The notes: generated from the sequence alone by a model not told the origin. A DNA stretch of 64,000 bases from Caprella mutica (GCA_947561585.1 CANNZV010001606.1:143564-207563); one strand, 5' to 3'. Positions 12,001 through 23,890 are shown, counted from the first letter of the stretch. A program made the numbers and translations.

Positions 12001-14930
12001 CTGCAATATCATATCCCTCATTTGCAAGAAAAAGGTCTAAACACAAGAACACGTATTTTAGAATTATCCATATAGACATATAAATCTTCAAATGTTGATA
12101 ATGAAGATAAAAGTTTCCTCATTGTTGTTCAAAGATTGAACGCAATACAGACAAGGTCCCTTAACAATTAATCATTAATTGACGTAAATTACATATACTA
12201 AAATGTCTCTCCTAAAGAAATAGCTTTTCTGTAGTTATGTGAGTGTTCTGGCATATATGAGCGATATCTCCTTCTGAATAGTTTTTTTGTAATCGAACGG
12301 CAGATATTGATAAACGACTAATGTCATTGATGCTGAGATGCAAATCAACTCGGCAGAGTATCTGAGTATTCTGTTTAATGTTAACTGTTTCAAAACATGT
12401 GGGGTTGGTTGCAGAATTTGCAATAGAATTTACATCAAGGAAAGACAAGCTGGCACCAATGTAACTTCAGCTTTATGATAAACCTAATGACTATCAGAAT
12501 GAACGTGAGAGTTTGTTATGTGTTAAAAAAAATAATGTCTTATTTATAAACCTACGGTATTGTATTTTTTACTCGTTGTTAGTATATACATATGTGTACC
12601 AAAATTTCAAGTAAAATATCAAAAATAGAAGGATAAATAGATTCATTGGTATATAATACAAGGGCAACTGAGGGAGCAGAACTATGATTGGGTAGAGTGT
12701 GACACAATCATAGCTTGCGCATGTGTGTGTATTCCATTAAAACATGGATATATGTGTGTTTATATGCCGACCAAACTGCATTTAAACGTTGCCGCACGTC
12801 ACCACAGTACAATGAATTTCCTAATTTACGTGATTTACGCTGATTAACGCCGGTAAGAAAAATATTTTTAAACTTTTAAATACTAAAGTATATTTAGTGA
12901 TCATGTAAGAACAAAGTCAAGAAGAGCCGGTAAATTTGAAGGAATGGCACGAGATATATTGAGTAATTTAAACAGGAAAAAGACTTTCCTCATCCAGATA
13001 ATAATTATAATCGATGCTAATTTCGATTGCGAGGTAGATGAATATTTTAGACTTATATGAATATATTACCTTTCTATATAACTTGACCACCCATAAACGG
13101 TTGATCAACTTCAATCTAAATCTACAGATTGCTGTCCCAAAATAAGGCTACCCTTCCTGCAAGGGTTAAGATCTACTAATACAAATAATTATCACAGACT
13201 CTACTGAAATGATTTAATAAAATCGATTTCATTGCACAAAAGTATTCATGGCTTGCTTATAATGATTTATATATATATATATTTTTTATAAAAAATTTCT
13301 CAATTCATTACTGAATAATTATAATTGTATAGTTCATGAATAATTAATACTTCGGATAAATTTGTTAATTAATTAAATTTGGAATGGTACGAAAAATATT
13401 GTTATGTTGTTTATTCAAAAAATGTTTAACTGTGGACTGGAAAATGTAATTATTTTTCTCTTGTTAATATTGTCCCGAAATATTCATACTCCAATATAAT
13501 AATTTACATTATCCTTCACACAATTAATATAATAGTTAATAAATATTATAGTTTATTTCATTTTAGAAGATATATTCTAATTAATTTAATTGGTTAATAA
13601 AGTCTGGCTCATATCAAGGGATTGACTCGAGTAATTTAAATGCTCAGCCAAGTAATTTCAAAGGTCCATTCAGGTTATTTCAAATGTCCATTCAAGTCTT
13701 TCAAAGGTGAACTTCAAAGTTTGATGGCAGGTTATATTAATACACAGCTTCGATCAAGGTAATTTGTCAGATAGTATTATTTGATATCTATCTATATTCT
13801 TCGATAAATGTTAGTTAAGTAATCTAAATTAGGAGCATATATAGTTCCATATTTGAATAACTTAAATATATTTGTATCAGATTATTGCAGAAGTTCAATC
13901 AACCACAAAAGTGTCTAGAATATATACATAAAATCATAGTCCAATTCCTGCATTCTTCTTTAAAAAACAGTAAATACTATCCTTAAATCATCCACAGTTA
14001 GGTACAATCTAATAAATAGTTAGGTACACACATCTTCCAAATTGGTTGGACACGTTTATATTTATATAAATCCAAAGCCATTGCTCCCAACCTATTGATA
14101 ATAGTTGCATTATTTGTCAAGTGAATATAATTTACTGAAAAACATGTAAAATATGATGAATAATAAATAAATATCAATTAAGAATACTTTTAAGCATAAA
14201 CTTTCTTCAATTATTAATTTTAGTCTATCAATATATTTGTAAAATGTAGTAATTGTTTGTTCAATGGTTTAATGCTCGTTCAAGTTATTTTTATATATTC
14301 TTGAACTCTAATATTGACAATTTTCTAATTATTGATTAACTTTCTTCTTATAACTAATTTATTTTTACGTTTCTAACTAATCTGTTATAATCGAGAAATA
14401 TAGCATATTATTACCGCTCCAAATAACACACTGATATTCTTGGAATTCTGTTCGGTATGTCCTAACTAGATCTAAATAAATATCGATAAACGAAATTAAA
14501 TTCTCTAACATCTCTCTACAGCAGAGTGAACAACTGAACATTCTTTTCATTATTATTAGTTAGAGTAACTAAAGAGAAATTATTACATTAGATTGAGATA
14601 GAAATACATCTGAAATCAAAAAGTTAACGATTCAAACATAATAAATAAGAAAAATCTTTCAATTGCTCAGTATGTAAATTATGCTGAATTTCTATCACCC
14701 TTTTGTAAAATTATTTTAACATTCAATTGAATAATTGGACGGAAGATACTTAGTCACGTAATAAAATGTATTAATTGATGAAAAAGGCCTGACGTGTCTA
14801 CAATGTACACCTTATTTGAGATTTATTAATAGTTTACTCGTTGTTAGAGTACAAATATTCCATTTTATAAAAATTCTAAAAAAATTGAAAAAGGTTATCC
14901 AGCTAACCAAAAGCAATTTGTCCTCTTGTT
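6020..14930. other. Long AT-rich stretch without recognised genes
   Basis: No recognised coding sequence. The longest open frame is 7516-7968, listed separately. At 8885-9000 several runs of CCCC spaced about 20 bp apart (for example 'aataaaacccctgtcatat') and, inverted, at 9983-10,012 ('gtatggggagtttaagggg') hint at a decayed foldback. At 13,612-13,740 a few imperfect copies of 'caagtaatttcaaaggtcc' follow one another. Confidence 0.5.
7516..7968 (+). CDS. Unidentified open reading frame, 150 codons
   Basis: This is the longest unexplained open frame in the window, starting at ATG 7516 and ending at TAA. The product would be basic, rich in Ile, Tyr, Phe, Lys and Ser, with no domain, signal peptide or cysteine pattern that I recognise. 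Just upstream, 'tttatttctaacacag|gagaac' (ending about 7502) resembles a splice acceptor, so an exon is conceivable. In DNA this AT-rich, a 150-codon frame is unusual but not impossible by chance. Nothing around it supports a gene. It could equally be a decayed element. Confidence 0.15.
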   Translation: MYLIATFSNHSRYFSCSKVIFQIVISLYIYSKIYQIILIHSDSRWHKLIHKYIFKIVSYLSLPFRRKLFKYPTKVFYKDISFLNVNLLIFLKIVKCHLRTHKFSCPKLDKYSTQTLFYPETVLDISFLNKTHQSLRVRMYINHKNRGHLT

Positions 14931-14934
14931 CCAT

Positions 14935-15265
14935 GTCTTAAGACGTCTAACACCCTTCGCTATAGAGGGATTTTAGACGTGGGACAAAACGTGGGACGAC
15001 GACTTCAGACGTCCAATCCACGCCGCTTGCACAGAGGTCCCTCACTGTTAGATGTTTAATCCCACGTCTTGCAAGATTTTGGACAGCGAGGGAAAACCGC
15101 ATGTCCCACGTCTAATCCCATTCCGTTTGTAAGACGTAGGACAGACGTTGGACAGCGAGGGATCAAAGACATGGAACAGCGAGGGAAACAAGACGTGGGA
15201 CCGGAGAGGGATTTCCCTTGCTGTCCCAAGTCTTGAGTCCCTCGCTGTGCCACGTCTTGTAGACG
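14935..15265. repeat. GC-rich palindromic word cluster (GACGTGGGACAGCGAGGG)
   Basis: The words GACGTGGGAC and AGCGAGGGA and their reverse complements (TCCCACGTCT, TCCCTCGCTGT) recur many times in about 330 bp, in both orientations and partly overlapping, so the patch can fold on itself repeatedly. Its G+C content is clearly above the flanks. A minus-strand 70-codon frame (15056-15268) is a translation of these words and not a gene. It may be a collapsed foldback whose two arms lie next to each other; no target duplication was found. Confidence 0.7.
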
Positions 15266-15269
15266 CAAG

Positions 15270-18200
15270 ATAAGACTAATAATTTATTTATCACCAATCA
15301 AATACCATTATTAATACAGCAATAACAATTCATGCTACTTCATGAGGTCTAATTTCTCATTCCCTTCCTGATCGAAATTACCTTAGGGAGCTATTAGGAT
15401 TCACAATTCACCTAATGACTTCATGCCTTATGGTCGACTGCTCTAAGGAATTTCAATTTATTCGGTATTGACAATGAAAAAATTAAATTAAACTCTTGAT
15501 ATTGTTACTGACATAAGACTAAAATTATATACAAAGTATTTTAAACAATATGTATAATACAAAATACTAGCGAAGAAAGTGAATATAGTGAATTTTAAAT
15601 GTAAAGTTTATAAATAAATTTAAGACAAATCATCCTTCATATTTATTCATATAAGCACTCTACAGTTAATTTAGATAAGTTAGGTTTAAGAGGTTTTTAA
15701 CTGGATCACAAAAGAAAAGGGCTTTTGAGCAGTTTAGCAATCCAGGTACAAAGGACTTTATAAAGAGCAATATGTCCCATAAATGCGCCGCCACAACTTC
15801 CGCTCTTTCATGTTGGTGGGATTCACAGACACTCCACCTCCAACCTCCACTCTTCACTGTCCCAACAGATCTAAAATGAGATGAATTGATGAGTGTTAAG
15901 TTAGGAATAAATCACTGGTTCGATAGTTCCACCTAATCAATCATGTACACATTATTTAATCATTCAAAATGAATCAATGAGAATTATTAACATTGATCAT
16001 TTTATATATCAGTAGTAAGTAAGTAACTTTTTAAAGTAAAAGTAATTTTTCAATAGAGTCATTTTTAATCAAGTAATCTTTAATCAAGTAATTTTTAATC
16101 AAGTAAGTAATTTTTAATCAAGTAAGTAATTTTTAATCGAGTAAGCAATTTTTAATCAAGTAAGTAATCTTTAATCAATGTTTATTTAAACCTATTGCAT
16201 ATGAAAGGGTTGCTTGATTTTAACCGATTGTCCATACGGCTCACCTTAAAACAAACTCCTTTGTCGCAGCTTCCATCTTGATCTCCAAACTCCCTCCATC
16301 GCCTCCCCAACCCCTCTTCTTTTCTCACTCCATTCCAATGTTAAAACCAGCCATTAACATTTTAGGAAGTGAAATATCAGGTGCATGGTAGCGACCTTAG
16401 AAGTGATACGATGAAAAGAGCAAGTTTAGTAGCGGTTCCTCATAATTCGTTAATGGTCGGTGATGTGGCAGTAAACGAAGACACCGATTTTCACCCTACT
16501 TTCCAATTAGTAAAATGAGCCTCGTAACTGTGTGTACTGTTGGTGAGGTCTAGTGCAGGTCTGTCTGTTGAAATAAACTCAGGTGCGACATATTAATTTT
16601 TGCTGGAGGACCAAATCAGGTGATACCATATGAACTGGTCGTCCAGCAACACTTTCAAATTAATTTAAATAGTATTGATTTAATTTAAAAAGTCTATTGA
16701 TAAATAAATGCATATAATAAAGTGGAAAAAAAAAACCAGTGTTTATTTTTTTTCAATATACTATCAGGCCCATATGAGACGTAAAATAATTCTATTCACA
16801 GTTTCTATTTTATAGTATGAGATATTTAGACGTGTCTCCAAAGAGCAATCAGTTCCATTCCAACAGTTGAGATCGTTTGATATTTTAAAGATGTAACAGT
16901 TTCTGTCTTTTTTTCATAGACGAAATGCTTGGTGTTATTAGTAGATATATTTCCTATAGTTCTATAGTAAAAGGTATTATTTACAGAAGATAGCTCCAAT
17001 TTAGGTAGAATTGAATCTTTGAATATAATTAAACGCTTGGAACCATCTGCATTCTCATTTTTAAAATACCTCCCCAGTTAAAATTTGGTGCAGTATAGCG
17101 GACGTTTTACTGTAGTTTATGGCAGTCTCAGCATTTCTAAGCAGCGCTCAGCAGATAATCTCTGCTTTCTACAAATGTTTACCGCGACCTACGGAGGCCT
17201 CGGCAGTATAAGGACGAGATAATCTGTGGAGGTTTGACACGTTATTATCTGCCGAAAACTCTGGAGAACAGAGCATAGAAAATCTTCAGAGTTTATAGTC
17301 GATAATATTGGCTAAAATCTCCAGAGATTGAAGCACCACATATTGCTCATGAATCATAATCCAACAAATTAATTTGAACAAAAATACAACTTCTTTATCG
17401 ATAGTGTAGCTAATAATAGGTAATAATAGCTATAGTTAATTAATTAGTGGATAGCCCTAATATAAAATAAACATTAATCTCTATTGTTCTTGGTACTCAG
17501 CTATGGTTTGGCTCATTCAGTTTTATATTAAATCTATTGTTACCTAATATTTATTTAACCACGGATATCATTGAGTAATTTGTATGCGTTTTTATATTTC
17601 TCATTTGTCAGAGTGAACCACTAAATTTTTTTAAAGTAACAGTTATAGAAGATCAAAGCAATAGTGAAGTCTGACAATGTTGATATCAGGCTTTATCAGA
17701 ATACAGTTTTTCTGTATCTTCTCACTGAATGAACTGAAACAGCTCTCATCAGACTCACACATCGATCATGTAGGTTCTAATAGTACTTCCATGCGTACAT
17801 ATGACTGAGAATCGTAGTTACAGGAGACATTCTTAAATAATTTATATGAATATCAAAGTGCTGATGCTTGATTATAGATAAAATGATTTATAAAGATAAA
17901 TTATAAGCATACTAAACTACCATTGCATATAATGTTTTCAATTTATAAGATATTAGGTAATTATTTACCCTGATGTAGGTTATTATTTGTCGAATTAAAC
18001 TTTTGGCATGTGAGAATATATAAAATATATCATAGGTATATGGAATATATAATGACATTCTTATAAACAAGCTGACATTGGCCTTAGTTTAATAAGTTTA
18101 CTCCAAAATGTATATATTGTATATAATGCATTCAATATACTGCATATATATAGTTAGTACAGAAAATTAATTTGGTTCATCTAACAACAATTCAATATTA

Positions 18201-18650
18201 TAATTGAAATAATTGCAATAACTAACCAGTTAAAATTATATACTAATATTATCATAACATTAATCATGTATTTGTTCTTCATCAGCGCCATTTAAATAGG
18301 TATATTGGAATACAAGAATACCAAATAACACGAAATCATTATTGAAAAAATCGGTCATTCTTAATAATTATTTAAAGATAAAATCATTTCCATGCTGAAA
18401 ATATTAAAAACAGGGTTGCAAAACGAAATATATAGAACAATTATTTTGTACGTTCTAAAGAAAAATATCGGATTTTTTTATTGAGAACCATTGAACCTGC
18501 CGTATTTTGAATAGTTTCTAGTTTAAAATATGGTTCTGTGGTGAATTAATGTTTTAAGTTATTAATTTATTGGTGAAAGTGGAATTGTGTATCTATCATG
18601 TGTATATTATTTAAGAGTTCAGTGGTTATTGTATCTTATTGAAAAAAAAA
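15270..18650. other. Gene-poor stretch with small repeats
   Basis: No gene recognised. 15,740-15,860 and 16,200-16,640 are less AT-rich than the surroundings. The first gives a 63-codon minus-strand frame (15666-15857) without recognised domains. A short inverted pair, TTGCTGGAGGACCA (16,599-16,612) and TGGTCGTCCAGCAA (16,638-16,651), brackets about 25 bp. The patch 17,090-17,340 repeats words like 'cagataatctctg' and 'aaaactctggaga'. Confidence 0.4.
16056..16180. repeat. Short tandem repeat, about 19-bp units
   Basis: About six imperfect head-to-tail copies of TAATCAAGTAAGTAATTTT (variants CTTTAATCAAGTAAT, TCGAGTAAGCAAT). Ordinary minisatellite. Confidence 0.8.
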
Positions 18651-19251
18651 ATAGCTATGCTAGGCTATATATTAGGTATATAGCTAATTTGTACTTTTTT
18701 GGGTTTTGAAATTCACTACCTACGGTCCTACCTAACTACCTAGGTGCCTACTAGGATACTCATGACACCAGATATCTATCTGACAATAAATGATTTTTCA
18801 CCTAGCTATGTATAATGTACTAGCACATAGGTATCAGGAAATGCACTGTAACATGTACTCCAAGTAGCCTATGTCCAAGTTACTCCCACTGTGACATATC
18901 TATGTACTAGCTACCCACAGCCAACAGGCAACTCAAGTTATTAGTTATAGAGTACTACCGATGTCAGTTAAGCAAATTAGTTGGCTTCTATTTTAAATGG
19001 TCCACTCGTCCACACATTCTGATAGCTATATACCTAAGCCATGTTTCAAAGTGTGCACTGTGAACAAAGTCGCCAGTATAGCCTACATTGATACGTATCT
19101 AAAAGATGAGCGGCGCACCAGATTACGGCGCACCCACCATACGTTCTATTAGATAGATCATAGGTAGATTGAAAGATGATTTATGATAGGTACCTATATG
19201 TAGAAATGTAGTGAATTTGATATTTGTTGTTTCAAATTTATGACTGATGCG

Positions 19252-19475
19252 CCAGTCTGTATTTAGTGGTAAATTCCACCGACATGTCGGTTGAATTTTT
19301 TCCTTTTCAAAATAATATTCTGGCAAAGTCGTTGGATTTTCAACTATTTATTCATGTTACCATTAACTTTTGGTGGATAAATTGGGAAAATGTTGGTGGA
19401 TCAGTCAAATTAATGGTGGATTTTTTCAGCTTTTTGAAAAAGTCAGTGGGATTTTTTGCACCAAATACAGACTGG
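19252..19475. mobile_element. Small inverted-repeat element, copy A (ends CCAGTCTGTATTT)
   Basis: The 224-bp unit begins CCAGTCTGTATTT and ends with the exact reverse complement AAATACAGACTGG. The interior contains 'aaattccaccgacatgtcgg', 'ggcaaagtcgttgg', 'ttttggtggataaattggg' and 'tttttgaaaaagtcagtggg'. Copy B (20,069-20,319) carries the same interior in the opposite orientation. Size, lack of coding and inverted ends fit a MITE. Overlapping 60-75-codon frames are not considered genes. Confidence 0.75.
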
Positions 19476-19507
19476 ACTGATGGTACCTGAATGATGTGAC
19501 TCCACAA

Positions 19508-20060
19508 CCAGTCTGTATTTGGTTTACAAAATTCCAATTACTCTTCCAAAAAGCTGAAAGAAAAATCAGAAAAATACCTAGGTACCTACCTACCTATTTC
19601 ATGATAGATACTAAGATAGCTATTCGAATGAGCCACCAACATTTTTTTTATTTACCTAGCCACCAAAAATAAAAAAAAATAAGGTAAGTTGGTAACATTA
19701 TAGTTATACTAACATAGGCCAAGTAATAAAGCATGTCCAAACTCGCCATTTTAATGGCGAGTTTGTGACAGTTATTTTGAGCCCTTCAATTGCAAATGGC
19801 GAGTTTTATCTATTTTTCTCCTATGCTACAATATTATTTTGGAGAGAATTTATGAAAATTTGATCATTTTGGAGAGAATTTGTTGAATTTTGGAGAGAGC
19901 TGGAGAGACAAATGGCGAGTTTATGAGACATGCTATTTTACTTGGAACATAGGAATACCTAAATAGCTAAAATCCACAGACTTTACTAGTATAATATTAT
20001 TTTCGAAGGGGAAAAATTCCACTGACAAGTTGATGGAATTTACCATGAAATACAGTCTGG
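19508..20060. mobile_element. Same MITE family, copy C, interrupted
   Basis: Starts CCAGTCTGTATTTGG at 19,508 with 'caaaattccaattactcttccaaaaagctgaaa'-type left sequence, and ends 'gaaatacagtctgg' at 20,060 after 'ccacagactttactagtataatattatttt'. In between lie family-specific words such as 'gccaccaacattttttt' and 'agccaccaaaaat', plus a second small element (19,731-19,933). So this copy is split by a later insertion. Confidence 0.6.
19731..19933. mobile_element. Second MITE nested in copy C
   Basis: A 203-bp unit with inverted ends: GCATGTCCAAACTCGCCATT at the left, AAATGGCGAGTTTATGAGACATGC at the right (one-base gap and mismatch). Inside are a perfect palindrome ACTCGCCATTTTAATGGCGAGT (two bases longer than a usual spacer-free site) and three copies of TTTTGGAGAGA. 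It is not related to the host MITE around it. Confidence 0.7.
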
Positions 20061-20068
20061 GCATTATA

Positions 20069-20319
20069 CCAGTCTGTATTTGGGGCACAAAATTCCACTT
20101 GACTTTTTAAAAGTTGAAAAAATCCACTAGACTATAAATTTCTATTAATTTGGCTGATCCAGCAACTTTTTTCTAACTTATCCACCAAAAATTGATGGTA
20201 ACATAGGATTATTGGAATAAATGGCTATAAAAATCCACCGACTTTGCCAGAATATTATATTCAAAGGGCAAAAAATTCCACAGACATGTCAGTGAAAATT
20301 ACCCCAAAATACAGACTGG
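20069..20319. mobile_element. Same MITE family, copy B (inverted relative to copy A)
   Basis: Begins CCAGTCTGTATTTGGGG and ends CCCCAAAATACAGACTGG. The interior 'aaattccacttgactttttaaaagttg', 'gctgatccagcaac' and 'ccgactttgccagaatatt' mirrors copy A. Copies A, C and B follow each other with only short gaps, so the family has landed here repeatedly. Confidence 0.75.
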
Positions 20320-20329
20320 GACATTAATT

Positions 20330-21234
20330 GAGTCAGAGAGATACTGAGATAGATATTCGCAGTTGCTAGAGTCTTGACTGACTACTAGGTATATTGAATT
20401 TTCTTCAATAGTTTTGAATTCATTCCTACCTATGATCTATCCAGAATGCAGGAACAGGTAAAGTGTTCTCAAAGATATCCTACATTTTGACTTATGTTCA
20501 TGTTCTCAGTAAAATACATGTAAATGTAGGAGGAAATTATTGAATGTTTGCACAGAAAATGTTAAAATGTCATATATTCTGCAGACTGGCTAGTACCTAT
20601 ACAAGCTATATCTATTTACCTGAATTTTACTTCAATTATTAAAAGAGATCTCTGTATATTGTATACAAAATATGCCAGTTAATCTGTTGATGCCAATTAA
20701 TTGACCCTCAGCCTTACATAATAAGTTACATTTGTAAAGGTCAAAACTCAGATATGTCTAATTGGCTTAATGCCAGTCTACAGAATATGGGACATTTTTA
20801 ACATTTTCTGTAATAACAGTCTGAACAGTCCTTAGTTTTCTCCTATATTTGCATTAATTTGACTGAGAACAGAAGCCAAAACAGAAGATTTTTTTGGAGA
20901 ACAGTTTACCAGTTCCTACAGTCTGGGCTTGATGTTTTGATTTAATTTAATTTCTATGTTCCCATGTTAATTTGGCCTAAAATTTTAAGAAATGAGCCAA
21001 AATTGACATGTCACAGAATCTTTAAATTTTGGCTTGAAATTGGCTAACAATCTGCCAGTCTCTTGAACATGGCATGATGATTATTCAGATTATATAAGAT
21101 TTATCTTGACAGTTTCAATATATTTAGGTACCTATTCTCATGTAAATTTTGGCACTAGCTATATTTAGAGAGTCAACATAGTTTTAAAATTTAGATAAAT
21201 GGAGCAGTAAAATTAGGTTACTTTCACTAGAAAC
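20330..21234. other. Non-coding stretch before the first array
   Basis: No gene. A block near 20,735 ('ggtcaaaactcagatatgtctaattggctta') recurs near 22,583 on the other side of array 1, and 'ctatgttcccatg' occurs at about 20,955 and 22,630. The two arrays therefore sit inside a larger duplicated neighbourhood. Confidence 0.5.
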
Positions 21235-22280
21235 TTTTCTTTGACTGACGGAGGTCACTTTTCTTTGACTGACGGAGGTCACTTTTCTTTTGACTGACGG
21301 AGGTCACTTTTCTTTGACTGACGGAGGTCACTTTTCTTTGACTGACGGAGGTCGCTTTTCTTTGACTGACGGAGGTCGCTTTTCTTTGACTGACGGAGGT
21401 CGCTTTTCTTTGACTGACGGAGGTCGCTTTTCTTTGACTGACGGAGGTCGCTTTTCTTTGACTGACGGAGGTCGCTTTTCTTTGACGGAGGTCGCTTTTC
21501 TTTGACGGAGGTCGCTTTTCTTTGACGGAGGTCGCTTTTCTTTGACGGAGGTCGCTTTTCTTTGACGGAGGTCGCTTTTCTTTGACGGAGGTCGCTTTTC
21601 TTTGACGGAGGTCGCTTTTCTTTGACGGAGGTCGCTTTTCTTTGACGGAGGTCGCTTTTCTTTGACGGAGGTCGCTTTTCTTTGACGGAGGTCGCTTTTC
21701 TTTGACGGAGGTCGCTTTTCTTTGACGGAGGTCGCTTTTCTTTGACGGAGTCGCTTTTCTGTGACGGAGGTCGCTTTTCTGTGACGGAGGTCGCTTTTCT
21801 GTGACGGAGGTCGCTTTTCTGTGACGGAGGTCGCTTTTTCTGTGACGGAGGTCGCTTTTCTGTGACGGAGGTCGCTTTTCTGTGACGGAGGTCGCTTTTT
21901 CTGTGACGGAGGTCGCTTATCTGTGACGGAGGTCGCTTATCTGTGACGGAGGTCGCTTATCTGTGACGGAGGTCCGCTTATCTGTGACGGAGGTCGCTTA
22001 TCTGTGACGGAGGTCGCTTATCTGTGACGGAGGTCGCTTATCTGTGACGGAGGTCGCTTATCTGTGACGGAGGTCGCTTATCTGTGACGGAGGTCGCTTA
22101 TCTGTGACGGAGGTCGCTTATCTGTGACGGAGGTCGCTTATCTGTGACGGAGGTCGCTTATCTGTGACGGAGGTCGCTTATCTGTGACGGAGGTCGCTTA
22201 TCTGTGACGGAGGTCGCTTATCTGTGACGGAGGTCGCTTATCTGTGACGGAGGTCGCTTATCTACGGAGGTCGCTTTTCT
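21235..22280 (+). repeat. Minisatellite array 1, unit 24 bp then 20 bp
   Basis: It begins as 24-bp units TTTGACTGACGGAGGTCACTTTTC (shown here only as key parts TTTGACTGACGG and AGGTCACTTTTC). Four changes then appear one after another and are kept by the following units: GGTCAC to GGTCGC near 21,350; loss of four bases (TTTGACTGACGG to TTTGACGG) near 21,482, giving 20-bp units; TTTGACGG to TGTGACGG near 21,765; CTTTTC to CTTATC near 21,915. The last unit (about 22,262) returns to CTTTTC. About 50 units in total. The 71-codon frame with repeated 'LTDGGRFS' is only the array read in one frame. Confidence 0.95.
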
Positions 22281-22642
22281 TCCATGTTACAAACCAGTCT
22301 GCAAAACATGCACAATCAGTCTTCAAATATTCAATTTTTGGAGCAATTCTTTCCAAAAGATTTTTAAATTTCTCTCTAAAATGGACAGAAATCTCAAAAC
22401 ACTCTCCAATAATTACATGTAAACATAGGGAATTGATTAAGAAATTGTCGCCAGATAATTCAGGACACTAATTTCAAGGCCATTATAGTCACCGGATAAA
22501 TTTCACAACTTCATTCATCTTTTGCAGACTGGGTTACAGAGTATGTCAGTTAAAGACAATTAATTGGCTTAAATTTCAAGAGGTCAAAATTCAGATATGT
22601 CTAATTGGCTTAAAATTTTGAATTAATTCCTATGTTCCCATG
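22281..22642. other. Spacer between arrays 1 and 2
   Basis: Unique sequence of about 360 bp with the duplicated block described at 20,330-21,234. A 75-codon frame (22,244-22,471) begins in the array and is not convincing as a gene. Confidence 0.6.
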
Positions 22643-23890
22643 GACGCAGGAGGTGACTATTTTTTGACGCAGGAGGTGACTATTTTTTGACGCAGGAGGT
22701 GACTATTTTTTGACGCAGGAGGTGACTATTTTTTGACGCAGGAGGTGACTATTTTTGACGCAGGAGGTGACTATTTTTTGACGCAGGAGGTGACTATTTT
22801 TTGACGCAGGAGGTGACTATTTTTTGACGCAGGGGGTTACTTTCTTTTGACGCAGGAGGTGACTATTTTTTGACGCAGGGGGTGACTATTTTTTGATGCA
22901 GGGGGTTACTTTCTTTTGACGCAGGGGGTTACTTTCTTTTGACGCAGGGGGTGACTTTCTTTTGACGCAGGGGGTGACTTTCTTTTGACGCAGGGGGTGA
23001 CTTTCTTTTGACGCAGGGGTGACTTTCTTTTGACGCAGGGGGTGACTTTCTTTTGACGCAGGGGGTGACTTTCTTTTGACGCAGGGGGTGACTTTCTTTT
23101 GACGCAGGGGGTGACTTTCTTTTGACGCAGGAGGTGACTTTCTTTTGACGCAGGAGGTGACTTTCTTTTGACGCAGGAGGTGACTTTCTTTTGACGCAGG
23201 AGGTGACTTTCTTTTGACGCAGGAGGTGACTTTCTTTTGACTCAGGAGGTGACTTTCTTTTGACTCAGGAGGTGACTTTCTTTTGATGCAGGAGGTGACT
23301 TTCTTTTGATGCAGGAGGTGACTTTCTTTTGATGCAGGAGGTGACTTTCTTTTGACGCAGGAGGTGACTTTCTTTTGACGCAGGAGGTGACTTTCTTTTG
23401 ACGCAGGAGGTGACTTTCTTTTGACGCAGGAGGTGACTTTCTTTTGACGCAGGAGGTGACTTTCTTTTGACGCAGGAGGTGACTTTCTTTTGACGCAGGA
23501 GGTGACTTTCTTTTGACGCAGGAGGTGACTTTCTTTTGACGCAGGAGGTGACTTTCTTTTGACGCAGGAGGTGACTTTCTTTTGACGCAGGAGGTGACTT
23601 TCTTTTGACGCAGGAGGTGACTTTCTTTTGACGCAGGAGGTGACTTTCTTTTGACGCAGGAGGTGACTTTCTTTTGACGCAGGAGGTGACTTTCTTTTGA
23701 CGCAGGAGGTGACTTTCTTTTGACGCAGGAGGTGACTTTCTTTTGACGCAGGAGGTGACTTTCTTTTGACGCAGGAGGTGACTTTCTTTTGACGCAGGAG
23801 GTGACTATTTTTTGACGCAGGAGGTGACTATTTTTTGACGCAGGAGGTGACTATTTTTTGACGCAGGAGGTGACTTTCTTTTGACGCAAG
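22643..23890 (+). repeat. Minisatellite array 2, 23-bp unit
   Basis: About 54 head-to-tail units of GACGCAGGAGGTGACTTTC plus TTTT. Variants are blocked: the first eight or so units have GACTATTTTTT; then GCAGGGGGT units; then GCAGGAGGT with small groups of GACTCAGG and GATGCAGG; then a long uniform block; and the last three or four full units again carry GACTATTTTTT. The unit resembles that of array 1 (both contain TGACG, GAGGT and a CTTTT run), so the arrays are probably related. Each unit also contains an acceptor-like TTTCTTTTGACGCAG next to a donor-like GAGGTGACT. Confidence 0.95.

Noticed and set aside
15056..15268. Minus-strand 70-codon frame in the GC-rich cluster
   Set aside because: It is a reading of the repeated GACGTGGGAC word; the repeated peptide pieces follow the DNA words.
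18700..19610. Telomere-like repeats in the CTACCTA-rich sequence
   Set aside because: Words such as 'ctacctaggtacctacc' are present but not as an ordered TTAGG/CCTAA array.
21290..21505. A repeat protein 'LTDGGRFS' encoded by array 1
   Set aside because: The 24-bp period simply gives eight codons per unit; the frame is lost as soon as the period changes to 20 bp, and no start or splice context supports translation.
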